Shown here piece after piece: positions 45,250-54,322 of a stretch of DNA of 64,000 nt; the first letter of the stretch is position 1, and every line of letters starts with the position of its first letter. The notes under the pieces were generated by a model. The model had not been told where the DNA came from, ran no database searches, and saw only the letters and a list, made by a program, of their open reading frames with translations. The stretch lies in contig OMZM01000006.1 of NCBI GenBank assembly GCA_900315545.1, positions 17,615 to 81,614 of the forward strand, in the 5' to 3' direction. This DNA comes from an uncultured Prevotella sp. (GTDB taxonomy: Bacteria; Bacteroidota; Bacteroidia; Bacteroidales; Bacteroidaceae). Both the position numbers and the translations under genes were made by a program.

Positions 45250-47382
45250 TTATTTTACGGTCATCTTGCTTATGATGCCCGTATTGTTGTCTTTCACGAC
45301 GTATATTCCTCGTGGTAATGTAGAAAGGATATTCTTCCCTGCCTTTACCATTTCTCCACTAAGCAAATATACCGTCAGTATTGCATCGTCCGACATTGCC
45401 GTATCAACTGTCTCGATTGCCGTTGAACCTTGCAGTTCCACTGTATTTGAGAGTTTTGATTCTCCAGCGTTGTATACTATTCCCACGCGATATTTGTGCA
45501 TTCCATTGACCATCATGTCTGTATATGCCTGTTGCGTATTTGGCACTACTGCAATGATTTTTTTGTCGCGATATACGTTATAGTTCTCAATTTCCAGATT
45601 AGCCGGTTTATAGCTTATGTCGTCAAGCATAAGTGCATATGCATCGGCAGACGTTACCCTGATTGCAAAATAACGTGCATTATGGGGCAGTACCTGTGTA
45701 TAGTTTGTCCACTCTGTAGGAACGCCATCAACGGTATTCAGCAGTTTAAAGTCTTCTATCTCATTGCTTTCTGACGAATAGTACACCTCAAATTTTTCCT
45801 TATAATTACCCGACATCGCCCTTGCATAGAAGTCGATTGTCTGTCCTCCTTCTGCAATCAGCGGCGATATGAGCCAGTCGTCGTTGTGTCCTTCCGGAGC
45901 CTGCGAGCCTACAGCAGACACACATACCAGATACTGCTTGCCAGAATGTGGTGCAAACTCTGGATTGTTTTCCACGTTAACACCTATTGATGACGGATTG
46001 AAAACGAGGAACGACATTGGTTCGCCTTCGTGTTCAAACTTTATACCATCAATACCATATGTGAACGCATAGTCGTTGTCGACGGTTTTCCACGCTCCTA
46101 TTCCGCCCGCAATCCATGCTTCATAGTTGTCAAATGTGTCAATCGTCTGTACACTTTCGCCTATTTCCGGCTGCTGCCATTCAAGAACGACGCGACCATT
46201 CTGGTCTGTATATCCCGTCAGTGCATCTATATAAGGGTACGATGGCTGGTTTACCGGCATCTCAACAGGTCCGTACTCATTGTCGCTGGTATCCATGTCA
46301 GACGTATAGTCCACAACTGCCGTGAACTTCATCACTTCCGGATCGGTAAGTGTCGGCATGACATAGAAGAATCGTGCGAGGTCGTAGTATGTCGGAATGT
46401 TGCTTGCATCGGTAACGGTATCAAAGAGTTCTCCATCCTTATACAGATGCACCTTATATCCCTTGGCTGTTTCCTGTCCGAGATTGGTTACCTTGACAAT
46501 TACCATGCTCTCGGTGCCGATGGCACCGTTCTTTGGTGCTATCACCTTTGCCTGCAAGTTGTATTTCAGGTATTCGATGACATATATATTGTCGATGACG
46601 AACGGCATGTCTGTCGTGTTTGCCGTCGGTTCGAAGTTTATCATGATGTATTCTTCGTCCTTATAGTCGCTCAGCGACAGTACTTCACGTCCCCAGCCCC
46701 TCTCAGTATAGTCCATGTAATTATAGTTCTTCAACAGTGTCTTTGTGCCGTCGGGCGTAGTTACATATACGTTCATTTGCATGTCGTAGCCAGCCCACAG
46801 TCCCTGCGAGAACATCAGTGCCGGATTGTCGCTTCCTCTGAGCGAGATTTTGCCTGTATTGATCGTAGACTTGTCTGACTTGTCTGACAGATAGAGCACC
46901 ATTGCACCGTATTCGTCGTCAACGGTGTAGCTGTCGCTGATGCCAAAACTGCTCCAACCGCTGTTGTCTCCCCACCAGAAGTAACCTGTTGGGTTATTCT
47001 TGTCGAACGATTCGTGGAATGGCAGCGTATAGGCTGCGCCAACAACTGTTGCCGTTGAACGCACCTTGTCGCTCTCCTCGTTGTTTATCGTTGCCGACAC
47101 GCGATAGTACAGACGCATCTGCTTAGCTGTAAGTACTAAATCGCCGTCTGTGTATGATGTTTCCGTTATACCTGTTGCAACAGGGTCGCCAACCTTGTTG
47201 TATACGTTGTAGGTTATGTCTGCTTCATCTACACCCTCGGGTTTCTGCCAAGAGATGAGTATACTGTTGTCGTCTATCTGCTTTGTTTCCACGTTAGTGG
47301 GTTGCGGAACATTAGATGTTTCCTGTGCCATTATCCTGACTGCAAGAGACAACAGGAAGGCTGTAAATAGATACTTTTTCAT
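45250..47382 (-). CDS. T9SS-type surface protein with fibronectin-III-like and choice-of-anchor-J-like domains
   Basis: 710 residues with signal peptide (MKKYLFTAFLLSLAVRIMAQ). One fibronectin-III-like domain (about 22-115, SILISWQKPEGVDEADITY), two jelly-roll adhesin-like modules (about 118-270, and about 420-600 with NDDWLISPLIAEGGQTIDF), and a second short FnIII-like stretch. The tail VYLLSGEMVKAGKNIL then LPRGIYVVKD is the same type-A sorting tail as in the 1518-residue protein, of which it is a shorter relative. Probably a surface adhesin. It starts 24 nt after the LRR gene stop and ends 61 nt before the next start. Confidence 0.88.
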   Translation of the reverse strand: MKKYLFTAFLLSLAVRIMAQETSNVPQPTNVETKQIDDNSILISWQKPEGVDEADITYNVYNKVGDPVATGITETSYTDGDLVLTAKQMRLYYRVSATINNEESDKVRSTATVVGAAYTLPFHESFDKNNPTGYFWWGDNSGWSSFGISDSYTVDDEYGAMVLYLSDKSDKSTINTGKISLRGSDNPALMFSQGLWAGYDMQMNVYVTTPDGTKTLLKNYNYMDYTERGWGREVLSLSDYKDEEYIMINFEPTANTTDMPFVIDNIYVIEYLKYNLQAKVIAPKNGAIGTESMVIVKVTNLGQETAKGYKVHLYKDGELFDTVTDASNIPTYYDLARFFYVMPTLTDPEVMKFTAVVDYTSDMDTSDNEYGPVEMPVNQPSYPYIDALTGYTDQNGRVVLEWQQPEIGESVQTIDTFDNYEAWIAGGIGAWKTVDNDYAFTYGIDGIKFEHEGEPMSFLVFNPSSIGVNVENNPEFAPHSGKQYLVCVSAVGSQAPEGHNDDWLISPLIAEGGQTIDFYARAMSGNYKEKFEVYYSSESNEIEDFKLLNTVDGVPTEWTNYTQVLPHNARYFAIRVTSADAYALMLDDISYKPANLEIENYNVYRDKKIIAVVPNTQQAYTDMMVNGMHKYRVGIVYNAGESKLSNTVELQGSTAIETVDTAMSDDAILTVYLLSGEMVKAGKNILSTLPRGIYVVKDNNTGIISKMTVK

Positions 47383-47406
47383 AATTTGGTTCTTGGTATG
47401 ATGTTA

Positions 47407-49044
47407 TTATTTCATTACTTTCTTAACCGTTCCGTCGCTGCTGCGTATAATGTTCAGTCCGCGCTGTGGAGCAGGAAGTGGCTTGCCGTCGATTGTGAAA
47501 TAACTTTCTTGGGTGTTAATAGCCGGATGGTTGCCTATAGAGTTGTATTCCATTTCGGTTATGTTGGCAAAGTTTTTCCAATCGTTTGCTGCCTTGTACA
47601 GTTCACTTGTTCCGTATGGTACGGTCAGGACACATGTTCCCGTTGGTACTTGGAAGAATGGCATCATCTTGCAGGTTGGTGGTTCTGTTGCATAGACTGT
47701 GAGCTGCTTTAACCCTGTGCAGCCCATGAATGCGTATGCGTTAATCTCGTATACGCTGGCTGGGAGCGTTACGCTATTCAGTTTTACGCAACCGTAGAAT
47801 GTCTGTGGCTCTATCACGGATACGCCGTCGGGTACTATAAACTCTTCCAACAACTCACAGCCTTGCAACGCACCGTCGTCTATCTTCTTTATCGTAGCTG
47901 GAATTTTCAGGTCGACAAGCGACTTGCAGTTGTAGAGAAGCCACTTAGCCATAGACTTGATTCCCTCTGGAATGTGTACAGATGTCAGTTTGCGGCAATC
48001 GCTGAACGTACCTGCACCCATGTAGTTTATCGTTGCAGGGATATTTACGTTTTCCATGTTGGCACATCCGTCGAAAGACCAGTCGCTGAGTGTCGTGATT
48101 GTCTCAGGAAGGCTGACTGAGGTTATCTTCGTACAAAATGAGAATGCGTATTCCTCGAGCTTTGTAACACCCTCTGGCACATTGTAGCTGCCAGACTTGT
48201 TTATAGGACAACGTACGAGTGTACCCATGTCTTTTGAGTAGAGAACACCGTCTACAGATGCATAGACCGTATTACCGTCAACAACGTTTATGGCTTCAAG
48301 TCCCGAGCAGTAGTTGAACGAACTTACGCCGATGGACGTTACCGTAGAAGGTATATCGATACTTGTAATGTTTTTGTCGAAGCAGAATGCCATGCGCTCT
48401 ATTGTTTCCAGTCCCTCTGGCAAAGAGATAATCTCAAGGTCGAGTACGTTTGACATAGAATCGTAGCCTATGACTTTTATTCCGGCAGGAACGCTATAGT
48501 AACGCAGGTTGCGTGCCTGTGGATACTTTATCAGCTTGTTGTCTGCCTTACTGAACAGCACACCGGAGTCGCTATAGAAATTCTCGTTGGACTCCGGCAC
48601 GGTTATCTTATGCAGATTTGGGCATGAGCTGAATGCTGAAACGCCGATTTTCTTCAATGTACTAGGCAGAGTGATATATTTCAGCACAGGGCAGTTGAAG
48701 AATACATATTGTCCAAACTCGTCGTTGACAGTGTAAAACTCCTCGTAGGAAGTATAGTCGTACATGTAGTAGTCGCCTCCTGCCACTATGCGTGCATCGC
48801 TGAGGTCGAGTTCCGACAAAACACCTTGCGACGGTCCGCCAGACAACTTGATGCCTGCCATCTCGCGTATGTAGCGCAGGTCGGTACCGTTTATCGGTCC
48901 GGAAACGACCAATGAAGTGACATTACTGTAGTCGGGCACTTTCTCTTGCAGTGTACCTGCATCTGTCAATTCAACAACTGTTTGTGAGTTAATCTCACTT
49001 GCTGCAAATGTTGCGAGCAATAAAAATAATAATAATTTCTTCAT
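47407..49044 (-). CDS. BspA-like leucine-rich-repeat surface protein
   Basis: 545 residues from the Met at 49044; the open frame upstream lacks homology and contains the promoter box. Signal peptide MKKLLLFLLLATFAASEINS. The body is a run of BspA/treponemal-type LRRs of about 23 residues (LKKIGVSAFSSCPNLHKITV, VTSIGVSSFNYCSGLEAINV). BspA-type LRRs bind host matrix proteins and drive coaggregation in oral species. The C-terminal DGKPLPAPQRGLNIIRSSDG then TVKKVMK is the second type of sorting tail here, shared with the Omp28 proteins at 49.8-53.4 kb. First gene of the operon with the two jelly-roll proteins. Confidence 0.9.
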   Translation of the reverse strand: MKKLLLFLLLATFAASEINSQTVVELTDAGTLQEKVPDYSNVTSLVVSGPINGTDLRYIREMAGIKLSGGPSQGVLSELDLSDARIVAGGDYYMYDYTSYEEFYTVNDEFGQYVFFNCPVLKYITLPSTLKKIGVSAFSSCPNLHKITVPESNENFYSDSGVLFSKADNKLIKYPQARNLRYYSVPAGIKVIGYDSMSNVLDLEIISLPEGLETIERMAFCFDKNITSIDIPSTVTSIGVSSFNYCSGLEAINVVDGNTVYASVDGVLYSKDMGTLVRCPINKSGSYNVPEGVTKLEEYAFSFCTKITSVSLPETITTLSDWSFDGCANMENVNIPATINYMGAGTFSDCRKLTSVHIPEGIKSMAKWLLYNCKSLVDLKIPATIKKIDDGALQGCELLEEFIVPDGVSVIEPQTFYGCVKLNSVTLPASVYEINAYAFMGCTGLKQLTVYATEPPTCKMMPFFQVPTGTCVLTVPYGTSELYKAANDWKNFANITEMEYNSIGNHPAINTQESYFTIDGKPLPAPQRGLNIIRSSDGTVKKVMK

Positions 49045-49082
49045 AATGATGTTTTTAGTATTATGTTGTTTAAATATTTCTG

Positions 49083-49113
49083 CAAAAATACACTTTTTTA
49101 TTGACAATTCAAA
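49083..49113 (-). promoter_or_regulatory. Promoter for the BspA-like LRR operon
   Basis: Plus-strand CAAAAATA (49083-49090) is TATTTTTG on the minus strand; CAAA at 49110-49113 is the -33 TTTG at 19-bp spacing. It excludes the more upstream in-frame Met. Confidence 0.75.
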
Positions 49114-49243
49114 CTATTTTAAATAAAATATATTACATATTGTATATTATTCCTGTATTTTGCATTTTACAACCAGTAAAACTTTATGCACGACTTTCCT
49201 CACTCATAACTGTGCCACCTTACCATTGTCGTGAAATAATGCT

Positions 49244-49688
49244 AATCATTTTTGGCTCGTTTACTGTCGCATGAGTGCCTGCGAAAGTCGTTTCGGAAAT
49301 AAAAGGGGCAAAATATGCCCAAAATTCGCGTGCAGTTTTAATTCACTGACAACCAGATTGTTATCATAAAATACACGACCTATGTGCAATAAATACGAGT
49401 GTTAAAATTGTCAAAGAGCATGTTTGAGGTTGTCAAACAGTGTGTTTGAGGAGGTCAAACATAGTGTTTGGGCGTGTCAGACACTATGTTTCGCAAGCCC
49501 GTTTTGGCGAAATGGGCAACTCAAAGGTACTCTTTGACAATTTTAACAATTATTGCCAGTCTGGAAATTAACAGAATTTTGCACATCCGACACCTATTCT
49601 GCATCTATTTTGCGAGTTTTTCCCTGTCAAAATTTTTCATACATTTTCGCGTTGAAAGAAAATTCTGACAAGTTTGGCACAGTTTTTG
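49244..49688 (+). repeat. Interspersed intergenic repeat, copy 3 (147-bp core at 49401-49547)
   Basis: Core bounded by perfect inverted 18-mers GTTAAAATTGTCAAAGAG (49401-49418) and CTCTTTGACAATTTTAAC (49530-49547). Six 22-bp periods from 49411: three near-perfect TCAAA-N7-TTTGA/TTTGG units, TCAGA-N7-TTTCG, a degenerate unit, and a perfect unit at 49521. Copies 1 and 3 are collinear over 445 bp with no net indel: the CTGTCGC motif lies 137 bp before both cores and the TTGGCAC motif 127 bp after both. It fills most of the gap between the LRR operon promoter and the terminator of the 647-residue gene. Confidence 0.93.
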
Positions 49689-49694
49689 CTGTAA

Positions 49695-49740
49695 CAAAAA
49701 TCGGGACTGAACATTGCGCTGTGCAATATCCAGTCCCGAT
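49695..49740 (-). terminator. Rho-independent terminator for the Omp28/TlpA gene cluster
   Basis: ATCGGGACTG (49700-49709) pairs with CAGTCCCGAT (49731-49740), with an inner ATTGC/GCAAT stem, followed on the minus strand by TTTTTG. Confidence 0.9.
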
Positions 49741-49784
49741 AAAGTTTTTATATCACAGGTTTATTTCCAGTGATGCGTATCGTA

Positions 49785-51728
49785 TTACTTAACGACAACC
49801 TTTGCTGTCTTGCCGTTGCTCAGCTTGATGATGTTGACACCGCGCTGTGGCTGTGCTATCTCACGACCGTCAACGGTGTAGAACTTCACTACATCTGCAT
49901 CCGCTGCCTTAAAGTCCTCGATACCGAGCTGTTCTTCTGTTGGCTGCAGATAAACCTTTGCAGCATTTTCGATTGTTCCGTTAGGATTAACAACATAAGC
50001 AGCGACTGCTACCTTGTCAAGCTTGAGAGCATTCTTCAGAATAGCCTTTGTAGGCATCTTCAGTGTGAATGTGCTTTCCTTGATATCACCATTCATCATA
50101 GTGCCGAGAGCAGCTGCAGTGTTGGTTGTGCCCGTATAAGAACTTGCAATAGCTACGTCGTTGAATGTCAAGAACACGTATGACTGTCCATACTGTCCGC
50201 CAGAACAGAAGTCTGCAAGAGGTGTGCCCACTACGCCGAAGTATGACGCAGTGTTAGATGCATAGTTGTTGCCCTGACGCCAAGCAGCTGTAGTACCTGA
50301 AAGGTCATCGGCGATAAGTACAAACTCTATTGAGTATGGACCGCCGTCTGCAACAGCCTCGATAGTTGCAGTTGCAGTTACTTCGGTGCAGTCGTCGTTG
50401 TATTCACCTGTTATATTCACATCGACAAGTGCAGGTTTAGCCAGTTCTGCGTTGAAGTCGTCAACGATACCACCTAACTTATCACCTGATCCATAGTATG
50501 GGTCCATCGCTGCGCCACGATTGATGCGTGCAGAAGGAGCACCAGCAAATGATACGTTAGCATAGCTTGACGGATACATTGGGTCGCTTGCGTTATACTT
50601 GTGGATAGCCGCACCGATAAATTTCTCACCAAACTCTTCGCGAAGAAGTTCCATACCTACCCAGCCACGTGTACACCATGGACAACCTGTACCTGTAAAT
50701 TCCTCAACAACAACATTGCGCTTGACGAAACGTCCAATAACATTAAGCTTACCTTTGCAAGATACAGGATTCTCGAGTTCCACACCATTAATCTTTGTTA
50801 CGGTAACGAGAATGTTCTTTGTACCTTCTGTTCCCTGTGCAGGAATCTTAGCGACAAATTTACCAACATCGCTGAAATTCAGAGGAGTAGAGAATGTATA
50901 AGTCACTGGTTCATATTCCTGTTCGTCGTTGGAAACAACATACTCTATAGAAGAAATTGCATTTTCGCCGATGCAGGCAATAGTGATAGTTGCCTCTGCC
51001 TCGTCGTCCTTACCTACTATAATATCGTCAAAATCGAAGATATTGGCACCGTAAGGCATTTTCACAAGTCCGTCGACATAAGCCTGAACACTGAGGTTAC
51101 CATAGTCGGCAACGTTGACACTGTACCACTGTATGCCCTGACCTAAATTTCCATAAGCCATTGTTGGACAAATGATGCCTTCTTTAACGAATGACATAGG
51201 ATAAGCACCTTTTATCTCGTTGATTTCATAACCCATGTAGATTGCATCGATATTTGCCGCATCAATTGTGTAAGTATCATCAAACTCTACATCACACCAG
51301 CCTTCCTGCTGATACTCAATAGCCTTTTCAAGCACTGTCTCTACAGCATCATTGCGCTTTACTGCTATGAAAGCCTTAGATGCCTTACACTTGTTGTTTG
51401 CAAGAGCAAAACGCAAACCTGCAATCTTGCCGCCATCATACGCATAAAGCAGTTCCTGCGGATATGACTGTGCAATGCTATAAGTTGCATTCTGATTGAA
51501 TCCGAGGCTACTTTCCCCATACTTGTCAGATGTATAACCGCCCATTAGCACACGGTCTTCATTGGTTTCGGCTTTCTTACCCTGAACCTTGGAAATACTC
51601 TTTGCAGGAGTTGCCTGCTGCAGGCTCATAGAAGCCTTAGGCACTGCCATTACGACACGGCTGCCCTGAGCATAAGAAGCAACAGATGATACTGCTACCA
51701 ATGCTACAATAAGTAATCGCTTAATCAT
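49785..51728 (-). CDS. Omp28-related T9SS-type protein with CxxC thioredoxin-like domain
   Basis: 647 residues with signal peptide (MIKRLLIVALVAVSSVASYA). The first half is a beta-rich region of unclear family. The Omp28/thioredoxin-like domain starts near residue 335 with VVVEEFTGTGCPWCTRGWVG, giving a CPWC redox motif, and runs through a PSARINRGAAMDPYYGSG segment. It ends KFYTVDGREIAQPQRGVNII then KLSNGKTAKVVVK, a sorting tail of the DGR-PQRG-NI type. Probably secreted or surface-anchored, with a possible thiol-oxidoreductase role by analogy with Omp28-like proteins. Last gene of the cluster. Confidence 0.85.
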   Translation of the reverse strand: MIKRLLIVALVAVSSVASYAQGSRVVMAVPKASMSLQQATPAKSISKVQGKKAETNEDRVLMGGYTSDKYGESSLGFNQNATYSIAQSYPQELLYAYDGGKIAGLRFALANNKCKASKAFIAVKRNDAVETVLEKAIEYQQEGWCDVEFDDTYTIDAANIDAIYMGYEINEIKGAYPMSFVKEGIICPTMAYGNLGQGIQWYSVNVADYGNLSVQAYVDGLVKMPYGANIFDFDDIIVGKDDEAEATITIACIGENAISSIEYVVSNDEQEYEPVTYTFSTPLNFSDVGKFVAKIPAQGTEGTKNILVTVTKINGVELENPVSCKGKLNVIGRFVKRNVVVEEFTGTGCPWCTRGWVGMELLREEFGEKFIGAAIHKYNASDPMYPSSYANVSFAGAPSARINRGAAMDPYYGSGDKLGGIVDDFNAELAKPALVDVNITGEYNDDCTEVTATATIEAVADGGPYSIEFVLIADDLSGTTAAWRQGNNYASNTASYFGVVGTPLADFCSGGQYGQSYVFLTFNDVAIASSYTGTTNTAAALGTMMNGDIKESTFTLKMPTKAILKNALKLDKVAVAAYVVNPNGTIENAAKVYLQPTEEQLGIEDFKAADADVVKFYTVDGREIAQPQRGVNIIKLSNGKTAKVVVK

Positions 51729-51833
51729 GATTTTTGTACTGTTTTTAGTTATTATTAATTATTATAATGTGTTGTTTCCTTATATCCTGTCTGCCCGCCA
51801 TGTGGCGACGCACAGGCAGATTGTTTGTTTCTG

Positions 51834-52778
51834 TTATCTTACGGCAACCTTTACGACTTTGCCGTCAGACAGTCTGACAATGTTCACGCCAGACTCAGGC
51901 TGCGACAACAGACGACCGTCGAGACTGTAGCGTGCCAGCTCGCGCACCTCACGAGTAGTGTTGGCTTCCTCGATGCCAGTAGGGTCGGCAGGTACGACGT
52001 CTGTAGCATTCTCAACAACGCAGTTGCCTACGTTGAACTGGTCGTAGCAGGAAACGAAAGCAACAATCTTCAGGTCGGCTTTCTTCCAGTTGGCATTAAC
52101 GTCGAATGTATAGCTGTAGGCAGCCTCATTGCTATCATCCCACGACAGCTCGGCGCCCCATGTCTCGTTAACGGCACGGCCTACGTGCTGGTGGATGAAC
52201 TGTTCCGACGTTCCCTGCTGATAATGCTCAGGAATGTTGTCTTCCGTTACGAACACCGTCAGACGTGCAGGATTGGCAGAAAAGTCTTTCTTCGTCTTGC
52301 AGTTTACAGTAACGATTATCTTGTTGCCTGCATCGTTGAAGCTGGCAGCCAAGTCTATCTTCACTTCCGGAGCTATGTCGAGACGTGTCTGCACCTTCTT
52401 CTTGTGTCCGGCAGGACCCGACGGGCGACCCTCAACCGGAGACATCTGCAACTTGTCGTTGTCGTCGAAATGATAGCGGTCCCACATGAAGGCAGGTGCA
52501 TAGGTGCTGCCACCATAAAGCCACAGATACTCATAGTCTGCCGGAATGGTCAGCCAGTCCTCTCCGAAACCTGCATGATGACATATCGTTACGGTCTTTG
52601 CAGCTACTGCTGGGAAAGCCTTGTGGAAAGACTCAAGTCCCTTTGCAGCATCAGGACAGTACTGACACTTTTCTGTTGTAAATTCCTCTATCAGCACACG
52701 GCGGGTCCATTCCTCTTCCTGAGCAGAAGCAACTGACACCGTCAGAAAGCATAATAGAGATAATAATAATTTCTTCAT
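51834..52778 (-). CDS. Omp28-related T9SS-type protein with CxxC motif
   Basis: 314 residues with signal peptide (MKKLLLSLLCFLTVSVASAQ). The Omp28-like domain begins at once: RRVLIEEFTTEKCQYCPDAA, with a CQYC motif near residue 38, followed by TICHHAGFGEDWL and APAFMWDRYHF, then a beta-sandwich part with HQHVGRAVNETWGAEL. It ends LDGRLLSQPESGVNIVRLSD then GKVVKVAVR, a sorting tail like its neighbours. The gene lies 10 nt after the 207-residue protein gene. Confidence 0.88.
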   Translation of the reverse strand: MKKLLLSLLCFLTVSVASAQEEEWTRRVLIEEFTTEKCQYCPDAAKGLESFHKAFPAVAAKTVTICHHAGFGEDWLTIPADYEYLWLYGGSTYAPAFMWDRYHFDDNDKLQMSPVEGRPSGPAGHKKKVQTRLDIAPEVKIDLAASFNDAGNKIIVTVNCKTKKDFSANPARLTVFVTEDNIPEHYQQGTSEQFIHQHVGRAVNETWGAELSWDDSNEAAYSYTFDVNANWKKADLKIVAFVSCYDQFNVGNCVVENATDVVPADPTGIEEANTTREVRELARYSLDGRLLSQPESGVNIVRLSDGKVVKVAVR

Positions 52779-52788
52779 GTTGTTTAAA

Positions 52789-53412
52789 TTATTTGTTCAT
52801 TACTTTCTTCACGCTGCCGTCAGACATTCTTACAATGTTCAGACCGCGCTGTGGCTGTGTCAGCTGACGACCGTCAGCAGCATAGCGGGCAACTTCTGTT
52901 ATGTTTGCCTTAGATACTTCACCTACTGACGCAGGGTCTAAATAAACAAGGTTGATGTTTATAGAACGGCTCTCGCCATTAGCCTCAATCTTCATGTTTG
53001 CCGCAAAACTGCCATAAATACCAACATTCGCCATTTCATTGATGTGATAGTCCAAGCCTGAACTGTCGTACGCTGATAGCGTTCTGCTAATTTGGAATGG
53101 ACTCTCATTCACCATCATACAATTACCTCCCATACACCACTCTAATTCCCAGTTTATATCGTCTGTGAAAGTCAGAGTTGCTATGTAGTTAATGTCTTCT
53201 GATGTTTTGTTCATTAGAAGCAAATCTTCTGGTGCTCCCAAATGTACAAGTGTTTCCAGACCATAGCCATAATCTTCTTCCACTTCTTCTGCATAGAAAG
53301 TGAATGTGGCGTTGTCTTCAACTTCTACACCTCCCTTTGTAAAAACGAATGACTGTGCGCTTGCATACGCTGCCATACTAAGTACGGCAATAAGAGTAAA
53401 AATTTTTTTCAT
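52789..53412 (-). CDS. Secreted protein with T9SS-type tail (otherwise unrecognised)
   Basis: 207 residues with signal peptide (MKKIFTLIAVLSMAAYASAQ). The body looks like a single beta-sandwich (FTFYAEEVEEDYGYGLETL, ELEWCMGGNCMMVNE with two cysteines four residues apart, YGSFAANMKIEANGE). It ends YAADGRQLTQPQRGLNIVRM then SDGSVKKVMNK, the same tail as the LRR and Omp28 proteins. Position between two Omp28 genes suggests a substrate or partner of the same secreted redox system, by inference only. Confidence 0.8.
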   Translation of the reverse strand: MKKIFTLIAVLSMAAYASAQSFVFTKGGVEVEDNATFTFYAEEVEEDYGYGLETLVHLGAPEDLLLMNKTSEDINYIATLTFTDDINWELEWCMGGNCMMVNESPFQISRTLSAYDSSGLDYHINEMANVGIYGSFAANMKIEANGESRSININLVYLDPASVGEVSKANITEVARYAADGRQLTQPQRGLNIVRMSDGSVKKVMNK

Positions 53413-53471
53413 ATAAATTCCTTTTTATTATTGTTATTGCATATTAAAGAAAAAAGGAGAACTCCACGCGG

Positions 53472-54305
53472 TTATTCCGCAGGAGTCTCCTCTGTATCGT
53501 TGTCAAACAATGGTTTGCGTATTACCTGAAGGACGCCGTTGTCGTTGTAGATGAAAACTATGACTGCAAGGTTTTCTGCTTTGTAGCGTTCTGCTACGTT
53601 GTAGCTGTAACTGAAGTCGAGCGAAGCACCTTCGGATGCACGATAGTCGTCGCCCCAAGCACCATTAAGCGCATCGCGGAACACGTTGTTGTGAACATAC
53701 TGCGGATTGGTCTTGTTGTCTGGCATAGCCTGCGGAGCAACAATGCCATCTTCAAGTAGCCACACCTGTATCTTTCCACTGACTGTCTCTAAGGCAACGG
53801 TATTGATGTCTACCTTCAGTTCTCGACTGCTGTTGTCGTATGCTGTCTCTACATCAATGTTTACAGGCGACGGCTTCTGCAAATCTTCCAGTATCTTTGC
53901 GCCCCATGACGTGTGGGCAAGCACGCCTGTGCGGTTTACTGTTCCGTTTGGCCATGAAGTGATGTTCCAGAAGTTGTTGTATGTCTCGCCCAAATCGGTC
54001 TTCAGTCCGTATGGACGTCCGTTAGGATGAGCCTCGTCTCTATAGAATATAGCCAGTCCACCAGCATGGATACTTACTGCCACTACGCGGTCTTTGCCAT
54101 AAGCCTCCTGAAACTGCTCTATCACAACGTGGGCATCTGGACAGTTCTTGCAGTTCTGACCCGTGAAGTCCTCAACGAGCACGTTGCGACCCATTGCTTC
54201 AGGCTTCATGTAGACGAAACGGTCGTCTTCGTCAACCTTGTCGCAGGAGTTCAACGCTAAGATTAGAAGTCCCGCTACTATATATATGTATGTTCTGATC
54301 TTCAT
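53472..54305 (-). CDS. Omp28-related lipoprotein with CxxC motif
   Basis: 277 residues with a lipoprotein signal (IVAGLLILALNSC, lipid Cys at about residue 20). The Omp28/thioredoxin-like motif NVLVEDFTGQNCKNCPDAHV gives a CKNC pair around residue 53, followed by VSIHAGGLAIFYRDEA, NITSWPNGTVNRTGVL and a beta-sandwich with QYVHNNVFRDALNGAWGDDY. Unlike the two other Omp28 proteins here it has no sorting tail and is lipid-anchored instead. The DUF6029 gene ends 17 nt upstream. Confidence 0.88.
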   Translation of the reverse strand: MKIRTYIYIVAGLLILALNSCDKVDEDDRFVYMKPEAMGRNVLVEDFTGQNCKNCPDAHVVIEQFQEAYGKDRVVAVSIHAGGLAIFYRDEAHPNGRPYGLKTDLGETYNNFWNITSWPNGTVNRTGVLAHTSWGAKILEDLQKPSPVNIDVETAYDNSSRELKVDINTVALETVSGKIQVWLLEDGIVAPQAMPDNKTNPQYVHNNVFRDALNGAWGDDYRASEGASLDFSYSYNVAERYKAENLAVIVFIYNDNGVLQVIRKPLFDNDTEETPAE

Positions 54306-54322
54306 AAACTTGTCCTCCCTTT

